From positions 36,821,939-36,885,938 of the forward strand of contig NC_086034.1 in the NCBI RefSeq assembly GCF_036323735.1: DNA of 64,000 bases, in the 5' to 3' direction. Every line of letters begins with the position of its first letter. Position 1 is the first letter of the stretch. This document shows positions 46,706 to 59,352 of the stretch, piece after piece. The stretch is from Rattus norvegicus. Its lineage: Eukaryota; Chordata; Mammalia; Rodentia; Muridae. The translations under genes were made by a program, and so were the position numbers. Below the pieces are notes generated by a model that did not search any database, was not told where the DNA came from, and saw only the letters and a list, made by a program, of their open reading frames with translations.

Positions 46706-47359
46706 TTTAATCCACAAAAATCACTTAGGACATTGTCACAATCATTACATGGGTTACTAAAAGAGGCTTAGCTCAGTCTAGGAGTAAGAACAAGATACAA
46801 GTTATAGGAAAGCATGATATTCCGTTATCCTCTATAGTTACTATGCACACAAACAAAATGTTAGGGAGAGTCTAAATACTATGGATACATCTTTTAAGCC
46901 TTCTCTAAGTATACAGTTCTTTTAAAGGCAAGAGATGTAGTTCTAGAACAGCTTGTTCACCATTGTTAATTAGATGGAGAGAGCTTTACAGCACACCAGG
47001 ACTTCCTGAGGACCTTTGAGGTACGGGATTGGATGGGTCCTTGTATTAGCAGTGCCATATCTAATAGTAGCCCTTTCAATTACACTAGTCTACTTTGCTA
47101 ATAAAATCCCCAAGGTAGGTTATTCTTATAAAGAAAGGAGGATTATTTATGCTTTCCTGAGTTCAAGAAGCCACGTGTAATGATGGTCTTTAGGATGATA
47201 GAGCTGTGTGTTACGACACCGGCAAAAGATAGGAGACACAGAATAGATATCTGACTGTTTCTCTGATCTCTCCCCCTCTTCTTATTCAGCTAATGCTATT
47301 CAATCATGAGGTATCTATCCAAAGGCTAATATTTAAATATTAATCTGTTTATATTTTTT
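46706..47359. other. No gene or repeat recognised
   Basis: Nothing recognised. Confidence 0.45.
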
Positions 47360-48335
47360 GTAGATATCCAGTTTGTGCAGTACGATTTGTTGAAGGTTGT
47401 GCCTTTTGTCCATATTGTATTTCTGACTTTATTTTTAAATAAAAATTCAGGTGTCCATATGTGTTTGGATTTATATCTGGGTCTCAATTTGATTCTGTTA
47501 ATCAGTGTGTCTCATTGTGTGTCAATACTATGCAGTTCTTATTGCTATAGCTCTGTAGTACAATTTGAAATCAGGAATGCCAATACTTCCAGAAGTTCTT
47601 TCATAGTTCTGGACAATATTAGTTAACCTGAGTACTTTGTTCTTCCGCATGAAGTTGAGAATTATTCCTTCAAGGTCTGTAAAGAATTTTTGAAGGAATT
47701 TTGATGGAATTACATTGAATCTGTAGGTTGTTTTTGATAGAATGACAATTTCAGTATGTTAATTCTAATGACCCATGAGTATAGGAGATCTTTCCATCTT
47801 CTGATATCCCCTTCAATTCCTTTTTTTTTTTTGAAAAAAGATATTATCATTCAAATCTTGCCTGGTTATAGTTGCTCTAATGTATTTTATATTATTTGAG
47901 GCTATTGTGAAGTATGTTATTTCTCTGATTTTTTTCTTGATCTCCTGTCATTTGTATATAGGATGAATACTGACTTGGGGAATTTTAATCTTACATGAAA
48001 CTACTTTGCTGAAAGAGTTTATCAGCTGTAGTAATTCCCTAGTGGAATGTTTAGGGACACTTATACATATACTATCACAGTAAATAACAATAATTCTACT
48101 TCTTCCTTTACAAATTGCATCCTTGATCTCCTTCAGTTGTCATATTTCTGTAGCTGAGAGTTCAAATACTATACTGAATTGGTATATAGAGAGTAGACAC
48201 CCTTGTCTTGTCCCTGATTTAAGTGAAATTGCTCTTTGTTTCTCTCCCTTTAATTTGATTTTAACTATAGGCATGCTATAGGTCATCCTTATTATATTTA
48301 GGTATATTCCTTGTGTCCCTAATCTCTTCAGGACT
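47360..48335 (-). mobile_element. Old L1 ORF2 fragment (reverse-transcriptase to connector region)
   Basis: On plus it tracks, in diverged form, the same order as 5130-6090 of the intact minus-strand L1: the segments around TATGCAGTTCTTATTGCTAT, TGATGGAATTACATTGAATC, GATCTTTCCATCTTCTGA, ACTTTGCTGAAAGAGTTTATC and CTTGTCTTGTCCCTGATTTA. Many stops and indels are present. It is far older than the other copies and has no coding capacity. Confidence 0.85.
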
Positions 48336-48515
48336 CACTGCTCATCCAACTGTTTATGAAATAATCAAAAGTACACCTTACACTTATACTTTCCCTCTAA
48401 TTGTCGTGTCCTCACAAGCTCCTTCACTTACTATAACCTCTAATGTGATAATTGCATTAGCAATTGTCACCTTTCCTGAACTTCCTTCTTTTCCTTCATT
48501 TAGTTTTGAATAAAA

Positions 48516-48600
48516 AACCAAAGTGTGTGTGTTTGTGTGTGTGTGTCTGTCTGTCTGTCTGTCTGCCTGTCGGTCTGTTTGTGGGTCTGTGTATGTGTCT
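48516..48600. repeat. GT and CTGT microsatellite
   Basis: (GT)n at about 48523-48546 followed by (CTGT)n-like units to about 48597. Confidence 0.9.
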
Positions 48601-48965
48601 TAGTTATTTTTCTACTGTCTTTATTAGACAGCAAGACCAAGACAACTTATAGATGCAATAGTTTATTGGGGACTTATAGTTTTAAAAGTTTAGAGTCTAT
48701 GACCTTCATGATAGGGAGCATGGCAATTGGTGGACATGCATGGTGCTGTGACAGTAACTGAAAGCTTAAATATTGATTCACAGGCTTTAGACTAAAGTCT
48801 TCTGAAACCTTAAAACCCATCCTAGTGGCAAATCTTCTTCAATATAACTCCTAATCCTTCCCAAAGAGTTCCCTCAACTAGGCACAGGGTATTCGTATAT
48901 ATGAGCCTGTGGGAAGGGATATATCATTCAAAACACTATAATGATCCAAATATCTCTGCTTAGAA
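48600..48965 (-). mobile_element. Rodent hAT-like repeat (URR1-like), antisense
   Basis: It starts GTCTTAGTTATTTTTCTACT, includes CAAGACCAAGACAACTTATA, ATAGTTTATTGGGGACTTAT and CCTTCATGATAGGGAGCATG, and ends near AGCCTGTGGGAAGGGATATA. This is a common rodent interspersed repeat in the orientation opposite to the 20714 copy. The family name is tentative. Confidence 0.5.
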
Positions 48966-51900
48966 GTCTAATTTCTTTCTCATATATTTTATTTAATAAT
49001 TTTTCATTATGTACGAGTTGTCTTTCTCTCCAAACTAATTCTTATTCCCACCACCACTGGAAAATATAAGTCTCATGGTGCTTTCATTTTGTCTTCTAAA
49101 CAAACAAATCCTACTCTTACCTCAGAGATTCTCTGCTTGACTTGAAGAAATTTACAAAGAACACACTACCCTCAAATATCTTTATGGTGGCCTCATTTTC
49201 ATGGCTCACATCCCAACTAAAACAGTGCTATCTCAGTAAGGACTTCACTGCAAACATCAATCTCTCCATGCTCTCTATTAGCCTATCTTTATCTTTCATG
49301 TTGCTAAGTACTATTTACTGTCTGGATGTCTATCACCTATCTTCTCTTCTGAAGTCAGATAATCGGCTTATCACCCACCCTAAAACAGGTAACTATTTTC
49401 TGTTGATAAAATTATATCAGCAGGCAAGCAAAAGCTCTGGAAATAAAGATCTCATGGTGATTTATCCAGTATTGCATGTTCTATTCGGGTGCAATTTAAA
49501 TTTTATTTTTGGGAAAAGTACACACAGATGCCCTGATATCAGTATAATGGACACAATTTGCTCTTCCCGTCCCATTTGCTTCCCATATTTTAAATGTTAC
49601 CAGGAGAGAGGTGGGCAATTTGACTGTCCATTTCCCAGAGCACTCAGTAAATCTGAACAGATATTCCTATAATAAATTATTTTTAATGGTTCCTGCCAAT
49701 AGTTGCTGGACCTTGGATCAGACCACAAAGACCTTTGAAATTTCTATAATCAAGACCTGCAGATCACTGAAGAGGAACAAAATGTTTTAAAAAGTGCAAG
49801 TCCTGGGCCCAGATTTTAGAGGTTGATAGGAATTGATAAGGGCTGACTCAAGAACAAAGTACTTAGAGCAAAGGACTTTAAGAACCTGGCTTCAGAAGAT
49901 TATAGCATATAGTACAGGTCATGGATACCATTACAACTGTATCAGGAAGATAGTCATGAGGTAGCTTTAATATAATATATACCATTTATAGTTTTGTCAT
50001 AACTTTCATTTACCATGAGGAGAACAATCAGTTATTCAATTTAGAATTATGTAAATCTAAGTGTTTTAGATTTAAGACAATCAGGGTGTGTTTGATTTTT
50101 TACTCCTGGTATGGTATACAATAACAGAAAAATGTCTTTTAAGTAGAAATAAAAGAGAAATGTCTCTTAAATAGAAATAGTTAGTTAGGATCAGAGTTTC
50201 AGAAGTTTCAATCCTTGGCAATTTGACTTGTGTTCCTGACCAATGATAAAGCAGAGTATCATGCCAACATTTGTGTGTGGCACCCAGAAAACACAGAAGA
50301 AGAGGAGCAAGGCTATAATATTTAGTTCATATACTAACTCTCTTGTGACCCAGTTTCTGTAATTAAGGAACATTCTTCTATTCTATCATTTTTCAAAAAA
50401 AAAAAAACTATTCAAATCCTGATGTCACGAACAGACTACATAATTAATTAGGCCAGAGCCCTAATGAAATTTGAAAAATGCCCTAATAGACACAACCAGA
50501 CATCTGCTTGACCAGTCTCCTAGGTATCGCATAATCCAATTTGAATGATGGCAGTCAGTCTTAACCATGACACTGCCCATGTGTCTACAGACATGATCAT
50601 GATCATAATTCGGTGCCATAGCACCTGCACTGCACAAACCATAATTTGAGGCAGGAAGAGAAAAGCCATTAAATGGGGTAAATCTATGTGGAAATTTAAT
50701 CAAGAGAAGAATCCAAAATTATGACTATTGAAAACAAATTCAAAATGCCATCCAATAAGAAATTGCAAAGAAAACCACTGGGTTTCCTGAATAAATGACT
50801 CTCAGTTTGGACCTATTAGTTCACTTTTCTAGGCGTCTTTTACCAACTTCCCTGTGCCTCTTACCTTCTGCTAAGAGAACAAGATCATTGCCTATACTTA
50901 GGGTACTCATATAGCGCTGCTTTTGTGAATTTTTAGTGACTGAATTCATGTTTTTAAATAGAATCACAAGCTGATTTAAATAATTTCTGTGAGCAAAATA
51001 TTTGTATTACCTATAATATATCTACTCAGATATGATCATTTCTGATTGTTTAGTACAAATATCTTAAGACTTGATAGGTGAATTTATAATACATTGTCTT
51101 CACTAAGACACACAAACTTTCTGAAAAAAATATATATACACTAACAAAAGCAGTGGCATGTAAATTTTACCCAGAAATCCAATATTATATAATGCTAAGA
51201 TATAAAATATGGTGTTTTAAGCACTATATAGTCATTGTGTCCTATGAATACAAATCTGTCTAATGAAGTCATGCTTTAAGTTGGGGAACATAAAATTACA
51301 CTAGAAAGAATACAGAGACTTTCAAAAGAAATGTGAAGGAAAGATTTGACTTCTCATTAAAGAAATACTGTGCTGGAAATGCTGATTTTTCTGTATAAAT
51401 CACACAATTGCTCTCCTGGAAGCTATTTGGGTTTTCAGCTGACTTGCTCAGAGAGCATACTAATTAAACTGCACAGTTGTATTATGAGGAAATAAAAACA
51501 GATGCTTATAAAACCCTGATCAAAAAGAATATTTACAGTCTACTTAATCTTTCATCTCCTCCATATCCTACTTTCCACGGTCTAAATTTGTCATGAGCTG
51601 TAAAAAATGATCATGATTAAAATATGAGGTTTATTTCATGTGAAGGTGGAGGTGAAATAATAATATACCAAGACTATAAGACTTAATAAATGTTCCCCTT
51701 TGGTTTTATCATTATAAAGATCCTCCATTCACCCACTACTGTCCTGTCATTCACAATTCTAAAGCTCCTAATAATACTCCTATAGAAACCAGTAAGTTTG
51801 GAGTATTAAAATGCATTAAGAAATATAAGATATAATGTTAATGAAAATAATCCATTCATTAGATAAGTGTCCAACTTCAGTTTCTGTAGGAAGTAATTGT

Positions 51901-53777
51901 GAAAAAGGCACTATGAACCAATTAATTTCCTTCAGTAAACATTTATTGGGTTCTTAGTAAGTATAGGAGCTGTGGTCTATACTACATGAATTATACCTTG
52001 TAAAGTTAAAGCTGGGGAAAGACAAATATAAATTTGATTCCAGCTTTCAAGAGATAATTTCAATAAGAAAACAAGTATCTCAGGTTCCAGAAAAATGAAG
52101 GAAACTTCAGGGTGAATGATCCCAATATCCTTCCTCTACAGTTGTTGGTAACCACCTCCTCCTTAGACCATCCTCAGTTTACTGCGGAAACACACTTGAA
52201 TGAGCAAATAAATCACCATCCTCAGCCCCATGATACAAAAGGTCTTTCTAAGAAATGATCTGCAGATCAATCATATCTAGGATTTGATTATTTCTCTGTT
52301 TATCTAATGTGTTCAGTTTATGATCAAGATATCAATGTGTTGGAACTGATGAAGTATATGTTCATCAACTAACACAAATATAGAATGGCAAGATAAATTA
52401 TACAACATTTCTTCATAAGGTACTAGATTTTTTTTCTGGAACATGCCCACATTTAGAGTGATAAACTAAGAGTAAGCCCTTCTCAGTATGAGTAGGCGTG
52501 ATCCAGGTTCTTGTTGTATCAAATAATGCAATAAGGCACAGAAAGAGTGAATTCATTCTTTTCTCATGAACCTTGAGGCATCTTCTTTCTCCTGCATTAG
52601 TACGTGGAAAATCCTATTTTCTAGGAATTTGGACATAGATCAAGAACTATACCATTGCCCTCGTGGCCACTCTTTCAGACTTCTGTGTTTGATCTAAGTT
52701 ATGCCATGGGCTTTCCAGGTTTTCTAGGTTTAAGGTTGTAAATCACAGGATGTCTGTGATTCACTCAGTAAGCACATGTGTTAGTTGGTATCATTAATAT
52801 ATTATATAGTTATTCATATGTATTTGATATATTTGTTTCCCTTTACAATAGCAGAATTGTTTCAACTGCTTTATAAAATGTGCTGCTTTATAAAGCATAG
52901 AAACAGGATACATCCAGAAAAAAATCTAGCTCTAAATGCTTAGCAACCCAAGTCAGAAGTAGAAATTTCCTTATTCTATGTATCAGAAATCTCCAATTTT
53001 ATTTATTTATATTTGGATCCTAGAGACCTTGGTGCTTATCTAAATTGCAATGTAATAGCATTGCTCCTTAGAATGTGTGTTTGAGGAAGCATTACATGCT
53101 TACAGGTGTTTCAATGTAGGTAATAGCAAAAATATACGAAAATACATACTATGTCAGGCAGTCTCTGGGTTTCAGTTTCTATGAGCACTGGACTATCTTT
53201 TTTTTTTCTTGACACTCTGCCACTAAGACTTTCCATAATACCCAGAAAAATCGCTGTTCAGGAAATACATGTTGTCTGAGCTGGGTTGTATATATAAAAT
53301 GCACCAGGTAAAGAAAGTAAAGCAGTAGAGTTTCCTTTGGTTTTGAATGCTGGACAGAATTTCAGGAGAGAGGAATTTTGGATAAGAGCATCCTACCCAA
53401 TCACCTCAAACCAAAACAATCCATGAAGATATTGGAAATATACTGGCATGTGTTTTGATGAATGAGTTATCCGGTCTGTTGCTGTCAGATCTACAAAACA
53501 AATACAGCGGCCTCACACATGAGAATTGTTCTATTTCCCTCTGAGCTCATATCAAGGTATCTAAAGAATGGTGTGCTGCACGTGGTTTACGCTCCGTGTG
53601 GCTTATTCTGAAACATCTACGCAAGGAGATAAATAATGAGAGCTGTTTAAGAAATGTGAGCTTAAAAGGATTGTACGTGCAGCTATTCACTGAAGGGAAG
53701 GGAGAATCCGCAATTTATTTTCTAGCTGTGGTTAGAAGAGAAGAGGAAAGTAAAATAAAATCAGAGTTAAAAAATAC
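48966..53777. other. No gene or repeat recognised (4.8 kb)
   Basis: AT-rich. It contains the longest open frame not explained by a repeat (49184-49672, 162 codons from its first ATG), which shows no recognisable domain. Nothing else is identified. Confidence 0.45.
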
Positions 53778-53912
53778 CGACCGGGCTGTAAAGGCACCTG
53801 CCTTTAATTACAGCATATGGGAGTCAGGGCAAGAGAAGCTCTTGAATGTGAAAACAGTCTGATCTAGAAAGAGAGATTCAGAACATCCAGGTGACACAAA
53901 GAAACCCTGAAC
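53778..53912 (+). mobile_element. B1 SINE, diverged
   Basis: GACCGGGCTGTAAAGGCACC, then TGCCTTTAATTACAGCATAT and AAAGAAACCCTGAACC follow the B1 order (start, B-box-like region, end). Confidence 0.65.
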
Positions 53913-54957
53913 CCTGTCCAAATGAAAAAAACCTACATAAACAAGTAAACCCACTTTTTTTCAACATGACATAAGAATAAATGTGTCAATATGTGTAAGT
54001 ACAGAGTGGAGATAAAACTTTCCCAAAGAAAATCTGAGGGAAGATGAATGAACGCTCCTCTGCAATGGTGTGTTTGTTTGGATTTCATCCATGTTCCCTT
54101 TTATTGCCCTGCTCAAAGCCACTAGATAAGATTATGAAAAGATACAGTCACTGAGCCCACAGAGTCCTCCCTCAAATCACATACATGCTGGATAAGTAAT
54201 TCTATAAATCACTATTTAATTACCACCTGACAAGATACCTAAAAAAGAATAATAGTGTATGTGAGAATTATTAACTAGACCTTTTACTTAGGACATACAG
54301 TAACCAAAACTTTCCTTAAAATGTAACATTTTAATAACAGACATATAGATGATCATGTTATTTCTATGATATTATAATTGGTGATAAAGCCCCTTGTACA
54401 TTTTCAGGGTTTACACTCATTTATGATATGCCATTTCTTCACAATTCTCTCCTGTTGAGCAAACATATTTGAGTAATAGTAACTCTCTAAGGGACACTGT
54501 ACAGAAAGGGTCTCTGAAATTCCTTCTGTGTCATTTTCATCCCTGAGTTTGAGAACTGTTCTTTGCATGGCTTTGATTTTCTGGGGACGGAAAGCACTGA
54601 ATAAGCACTGATAAGAAAAGTATAGGCTAGAGATCCACAACAGTGCTAATAACAGTAATTATAACCATGACAAACGTTGGCATTGCGAAAGCATCAAGCA
54701 TTACTCTACGTGGTTGACTATCAATGAGCTCTTTATTGTAGTTCGTATAATGAATATCTAGAAATTTTAAAGTACACATAACTCAAGCTGGTTCACATTT
54801 CTATTAATTGTGTTAAACTATCATCGTGTACAGTAAACTAGAGAATTTTTTCACAAGGCTTTGACCGAAGTTTTTGATATGTAAATTTTAACATAACTTA
54901 TAATTTGTTTTCTCTCTTTTTGTTCTTGTTATTGTTGTTTTTCCTTCTTTATTTCTT
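53913..54957. other. No gene or repeat recognised
   Basis: Nothing recognised. Confidence 0.45.
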
Positions 54958-55045
54958 GTAATTCTGAGACAGGCTCTCACAATGGAGATTGCCTGGCTCA
55001 GACTCCCATGCGCTAGATCACAGTCACACCCCTTCCCATCTGGCA
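54958..55045 (-). mobile_element. B1 SINE fragment
   Basis: On plus, TTCTGAGACAGGCTCTCACA, then TTGCCTGGCTCAGACTCCCA and CACAGTCACACCCC read as the reverse of B1. Confidence 0.65.
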
Positions 55046-55668
55046 TGATTACTTTTACTATGTCCGTGTTTCAAAGAAAAGGAAGTAAATTAGCCCAAGG
55101 AGGCATGGCCTTATAAGAAATCTTAATAAATGAACCATAATGATTATTTTTTTTTAAAAAAGAATTTCCTCATTACCTCTAGCAAGGCTCCTTGAATACA
55201 CAATACTATGGCAATCTTTGACAGCATAAACCCTCCTATGTAAAGTTCACCATGCTGACAATAAAATCCTTGGACTGGAGGGCCCTTAATATGTCCACAG
55301 AGTAGTTTGTCATACTTAAAGAACTAGCATTTGTTAATTTAAAAATTATGAAAAATCTTGTTTCAAGTCTACAGGTCTTAACACTCATTTCTAGAAATTT
55401 AAATAGATCTCTTAATTCTATAATTAGAAAGAAACAAAATTCAAAGGCGCCATGAAATACCTGTTATGTATTTCTAATTAAAAATTGTATCAAAACCTTT
55501 CATATTTTCTTTAGTGTTATATATCTGATTCTGCGAAGATTGGTTTGCTATCAATATTTATTAAACTTTACGTAATTTTTAAAGGATCTTAATTACTTGA
55601 ATTGATTTATGAGTAATAAAATAATTGAGTTTATAGTCAACTTAAATATTATGACATAAAACATACTG
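55046..55668. other. No gene or repeat recognised
   Basis: Nothing recognised. Confidence 0.45.
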
Positions 55669-56345
55669 TCTTAATTAAAGTTTCTATTGCCGTAAAGAGA
55701 CAACATTAGCATGCAATTTCTTTTTTAAAAAATTATTCTTCTCTCACATAATACACCCTGACCTCAGCCTCCCATCCTCCTATCTCTCCAACACCACTCC
55801 TCTACTCCATATCTATTGCTTCTACATTTCCCTTTATAAAAGAGGAGGCTGCACAGTAATTCAACCAAATATGGCATAACAATATGTAATAAGTCTAGTC
55901 AGAAACCCCCATAGCAAGGCAGGCAAAGCAACAAGTAGAAGGAAATGGGTCCCAACAGTAGGCAAAAGAGCCAAGAGACACCCCATTGTCATTCTAAAAG
56001 CTAAACAAAAGCCTGTGTGCAGAGGACCTAGCACAAATACATACAGGCTTTGGACCATGGCAATTTTTAGAATACAAAATATTTAAATTGAGGTTGGCTT
56101 ACAGTTCAGTCCATTACCATCATGGTAGTAAGTATGGCAGTATGCACACAGACAGGATACTGGAGAGAGACATCTGCATCGGCAGGCAGCAGGAAGGGAG
56201 GACATTGCATGTGGGTTAAGCATCTGAAAAGTCAAATCTCAACCCCAGTGATATGCTTCCTGCAACAAGGCTACACCCTTACAGTGCTATTCCCTGTGTG
56301 GAACACCTTCATTCAAACTGCTACACACCCATTCCTTGCCGCTGG
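55669..56345 (-). mobile_element. Rodent hAT-like repeat, split by an Lx-type L1 piece
   Basis: The left part (55669-55721) has AAGTTTCTATTGCCGTAAAG and the right part (56090-56345) has GTTGGCTTACAGTTCAGTCC, ATTACCATCATGGTAGTAAG, TCGGCAGGCAGCAGGAAGGG and GCAACAAGGCTACACCCTTA. These are adjacent segments of one abundant rodent repeat, antisense here. The material between them is a different repeat (next entry). Confidence 0.55.
55722..56085. mobile_element. Lx-type L1 fragment nested in hAT-like repeat
   Basis: TTATTCTTCTCTCACATAAT, AACCAAATATGGCATAACAA, GGAAATGGGTCCCAACAGTA and TGCAGAGGACCTAGCACAAA follow an order that I know from old rodent L1 (Lx-type) sequence. It is placed inside the previous element. 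Orientation is not certain. Confidence 0.5.
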
Positions 56346-57053
56346 TCTTATTTGAAAAGAACATTAAAAAATGCTAGTTTCTTTTCTATCTCTTTCTATA
56401 AATATTCAGAAAAATCCCACAAAAGATTTAAAGTATTAATCCAGAGCTGAAAAGAAACAGATGTATTACACATAAGACAGCCATCTATCTAATAAATTAA
56501 AATACAATTTATTTTGATAATATTTTAAAGTAGTGTGATGATTGAATTTCACTTTAAATTATTTCAAATTTCCATTTATACTCATAAAACAGCTGCTCTA
56601 TCAATGGTCAAGTTTCAATTTCTAGAAAAGTAACACCTGACCAATGCAGTTATTTTATATTTGATGTTTATTTGTCTTGGACGTTGTGACTTTCAGATAG
56701 GTTAGAGGTCACAAGCACAGCACACTGGTAATTGAAATTATATTGATTGTAAGATTAGAAAGAAATACGTGGGATTAGTCTTCACTTTCAGCTTTGTGCT
56801 TCCTTCAGAAGTAAAAACTACATTGTTATTAGGCTAAGTTTGCACTCATAAATGTCCTTGATTCGTCGTCACTTGGATCATTTAAAGGAAAATAAAATTT
56901 AATTTCCTAAACAGCCACTCATTCTGAAGCACTATCGGTGTTCAAAGGATAACTAAGCCAGTAGGGGATATAAACAGGATTATCTAAAGTATTTTCCTAT
57001 AAAAGAAATGGAAGGGGAGTGAGTGTAGAGAAGAAAGGAGCTAGAAGGAATGT
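56346..57053. other. No gene or repeat recognised
   Basis: Nothing recognised. Confidence 0.45.
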
Positions 57054-57650
57054 TAGGCTAGTAAATGTTAATCTACAGTTGCATGGAACGCATTTACACT
57101 GATCAAAATAAATTGCTCTAAACCTACTAATGTGACTGTATCTTAGCTACCTTATAGCAAACTTAACATTCAGTTGTTTGAAGTATAGAAGTTTGAAACA
57201 TTTAATTGTTTGAAAAATAGAAGGAATAGGAAAAACTGTAGTTTCAAAGTATAGTATGAAGATATCTTGGGGAATGTCATAATCTCTTATCCCACGCATT
57301 TTGTACTTTGCAGTAGAGATCTCCCATTCTGATATTAATTTCTTGGGAGAATATGTAGGCACAAAGTGGACTTGTTAGCTCATTAACTATATCTTAATCA
57401 ATAAAAGGACTCTGAGGGCATAAAAACTTGAAAGTAATAAGTAGAATGACAAAGAGTGTCCGTAAGCTAAGGAGAAGGAAAGTTCAGCAGAGTGAGAGTA
57501 AAGAGCAAGAATAATTAAAACCAGTGAACGTTGGGCTACAGTTGCACAGAATGTACTCCTACACAGGTCAAAATAAATTGCTCTAAACCTACTAACATGA
57601 ATGTATCTTAGCTACCTCATAGCAAACTTAGCATTTACTTGTTGGAAATA
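57054..57650. repeat. Direct duplication, two copies about 467 bp apart
   Basis: About 120 bp at 57054-57180 recurs at 57521-57645 with substitutions. Both carry TCAAAATAAATTGCTCTAAA, CCTACTAA, TGTATCTTAGCTACCT and ATAGCAAACTTA. The sequence on either side of the copies does not match well. I know no family for it. Confidence 0.85.
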
Positions 57651-58117
57651 TCTCCCTGTATTTAGCAAGCACATAACTCAAAGTTTGCAATAAAGAACTA
57701 AATCCATTTTGCAATCAAACTGTAAGAATGTTATTAATTTCTATACTGTTATTTAAGACAAAGTATTGAATTAGACCTTACTGACAATTTGAATAAGTTA
57801 TTTTTCTCTCAATTATTCATGAAACAACTATCCAAATTCATATTTGATTGCACACTGCCAGAGATTCTCAACAACTTAAGGAAAAAAATATACCTCAAAA
57901 AGATGTGCTATGAAAGAATGACTTCAATAAGCATTATTAAGATATCAAGTATTATAAGTATTATATTTAGATGACAAGTATTATAGTATGTTGGGTATGA
58001 AAGAAATAAATAAAAAAATCTTACTACAAAGAAATTATATATTCATTTTACAATAAAGTACTATAGATTATTATACCACTTGAATGTAATGTAATATAAA
58101 GTTATAACTCTGTTGGT
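57651..58117. other. No gene or repeat recognised
   Basis: Nothing recognised. Confidence 0.45.
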
Positions 58118-58365
58118 TAGACTTTTATAAGCTAGACACCAATTTCAGTTATCTGAGAAAAGGAAATGTCCACTGGTTTGTCCATATCAGATTTTGTTCT
58201 GTAGCTAAGCCTATGGAGCGTTCTCTTGACTGTTGATGGCTGTGTAAAGGTCCAGCCCAATGTGAATAGTTCTGTGTCGTCCTGAGGTATATAACAAAGC
58301 AGAGTTAGCAAGCTGTGGAGAGAAAGCCAGTAACCATAACTCTTACATGGCCTCTGTTTATTTTG
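58118..58365 (+). mobile_element. hAT-like repeat fragment (URR1-like)
   Basis: AAGCTAGACACCAATTTCAG, TTATCTGAGAAAAGGAAATG, GGTCCAGCCCAATGTGAATA and GAGAAAGCCAGTAACCATAA match the first half of the rodent repeat at 20714. It is truncated where an L1 begins. Confidence 0.5.
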
Positions 58366-58369
58366 AAAA

Positions 58370-59352
58370 TAATTATTTATTGGATATTTTCTTCATTTAC
58401 ATTTCAAATGTTATCCCCTTTTCCTAGTTTCCCTTCCTGAATACCCCATCCCATCCTCCTACCCGCTGCTTCTATGAAAATGCTCCCTCACCCACCCATC
58501 TACTCCCTCCAGCTCCCCGCCCCTTGGCATTCTTCTACACTGGGATATCAAGCCTTCACAGGACCAAGGGACTCTCCTCCCATTGATTCCAGGGTAGCAA
58601 ACCCCCTCAGTTACCTCAGTCCTTTTTCTAACTCCTCCATTGGGAACCCCATTCTCAGTCCAATGGTTGGCTGTGAGTATCCTCCCCTGTGTTTATCAGG
58701 CTCTGGCAGAGCCTCCAGCAGGCTCCTGTCAGCATGCACCTCTTGGCATCCTCAGTAGTGGCTGGGTTTGGTGACTGCATATGAGATGGATCCCAGTGTG
58801 TGGCAGTCTCTGGATGACCTTTTCTTCAGTTTTTGCTCCACACTTTTTCTCCATATTTCCTCCTGTGAGTATTTTGATCCCCCTTCTAAGACGTATTGAA
58901 GCATCCATACTTTTGTCTTTCGTCTTCTTGAGCTTCACATAGTCTAAATTGTATCTTGGAATTCCAAGCTTTTGGGCTGACATCCACTTATCAGTGAGCA
59001 TATACCATGTGTGTTCTTTTGTGACTGGATTACCTCACTCAGGATGATATTTTCTAGTTCCATCTACCTGCTTAAGAATTTCATGAAGTTGTTGTTTTTG
59101 ATAGCTGAGTAGTTCTCCGTTGTGTAGATGTACCACATTATCTGTATCCATTCTTCTGTTGAAAGACATCTGCATTCTTTCCAGCTTCTGGCTATAATAA
59201 ATAAGGCTGCTATGAACACAGTGGAGTATGTGTCCTTGTTATAGGTTGGAACATCTATATGCTGAGGAATAGTAGAGTTGGTTCCTCAGGCAGCACTATG
59301 TCCAGTTTTTGGAGGAACCACCAATTTTCAGAATGGTTGTACCAGCTTGAAC
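58370..59352 (-). mobile_element. Older L1: 3' UTR plus end of ORF2
   Basis: On plus it runs from the L1 3' end (TTACATTTCAAATGTTATCC) through the 3' UTR, into the reverse of ORF2's end: TCACTCAGGATGATATTTTC, TTTGATAGCTGAGTAGTTCT and CTTTCCAGCTTCTGGCTATA. L1 homology stops at about 59345. It is diverged, with stops in ORF2. Confidence 0.88.

Noticed and set aside
46768..46800. TAGCTCAG-type A-box suggesting a tRNA or ID element
   Set aside because: No B-box, no clover-leaf pairing and no ID body follow; the match is too short.
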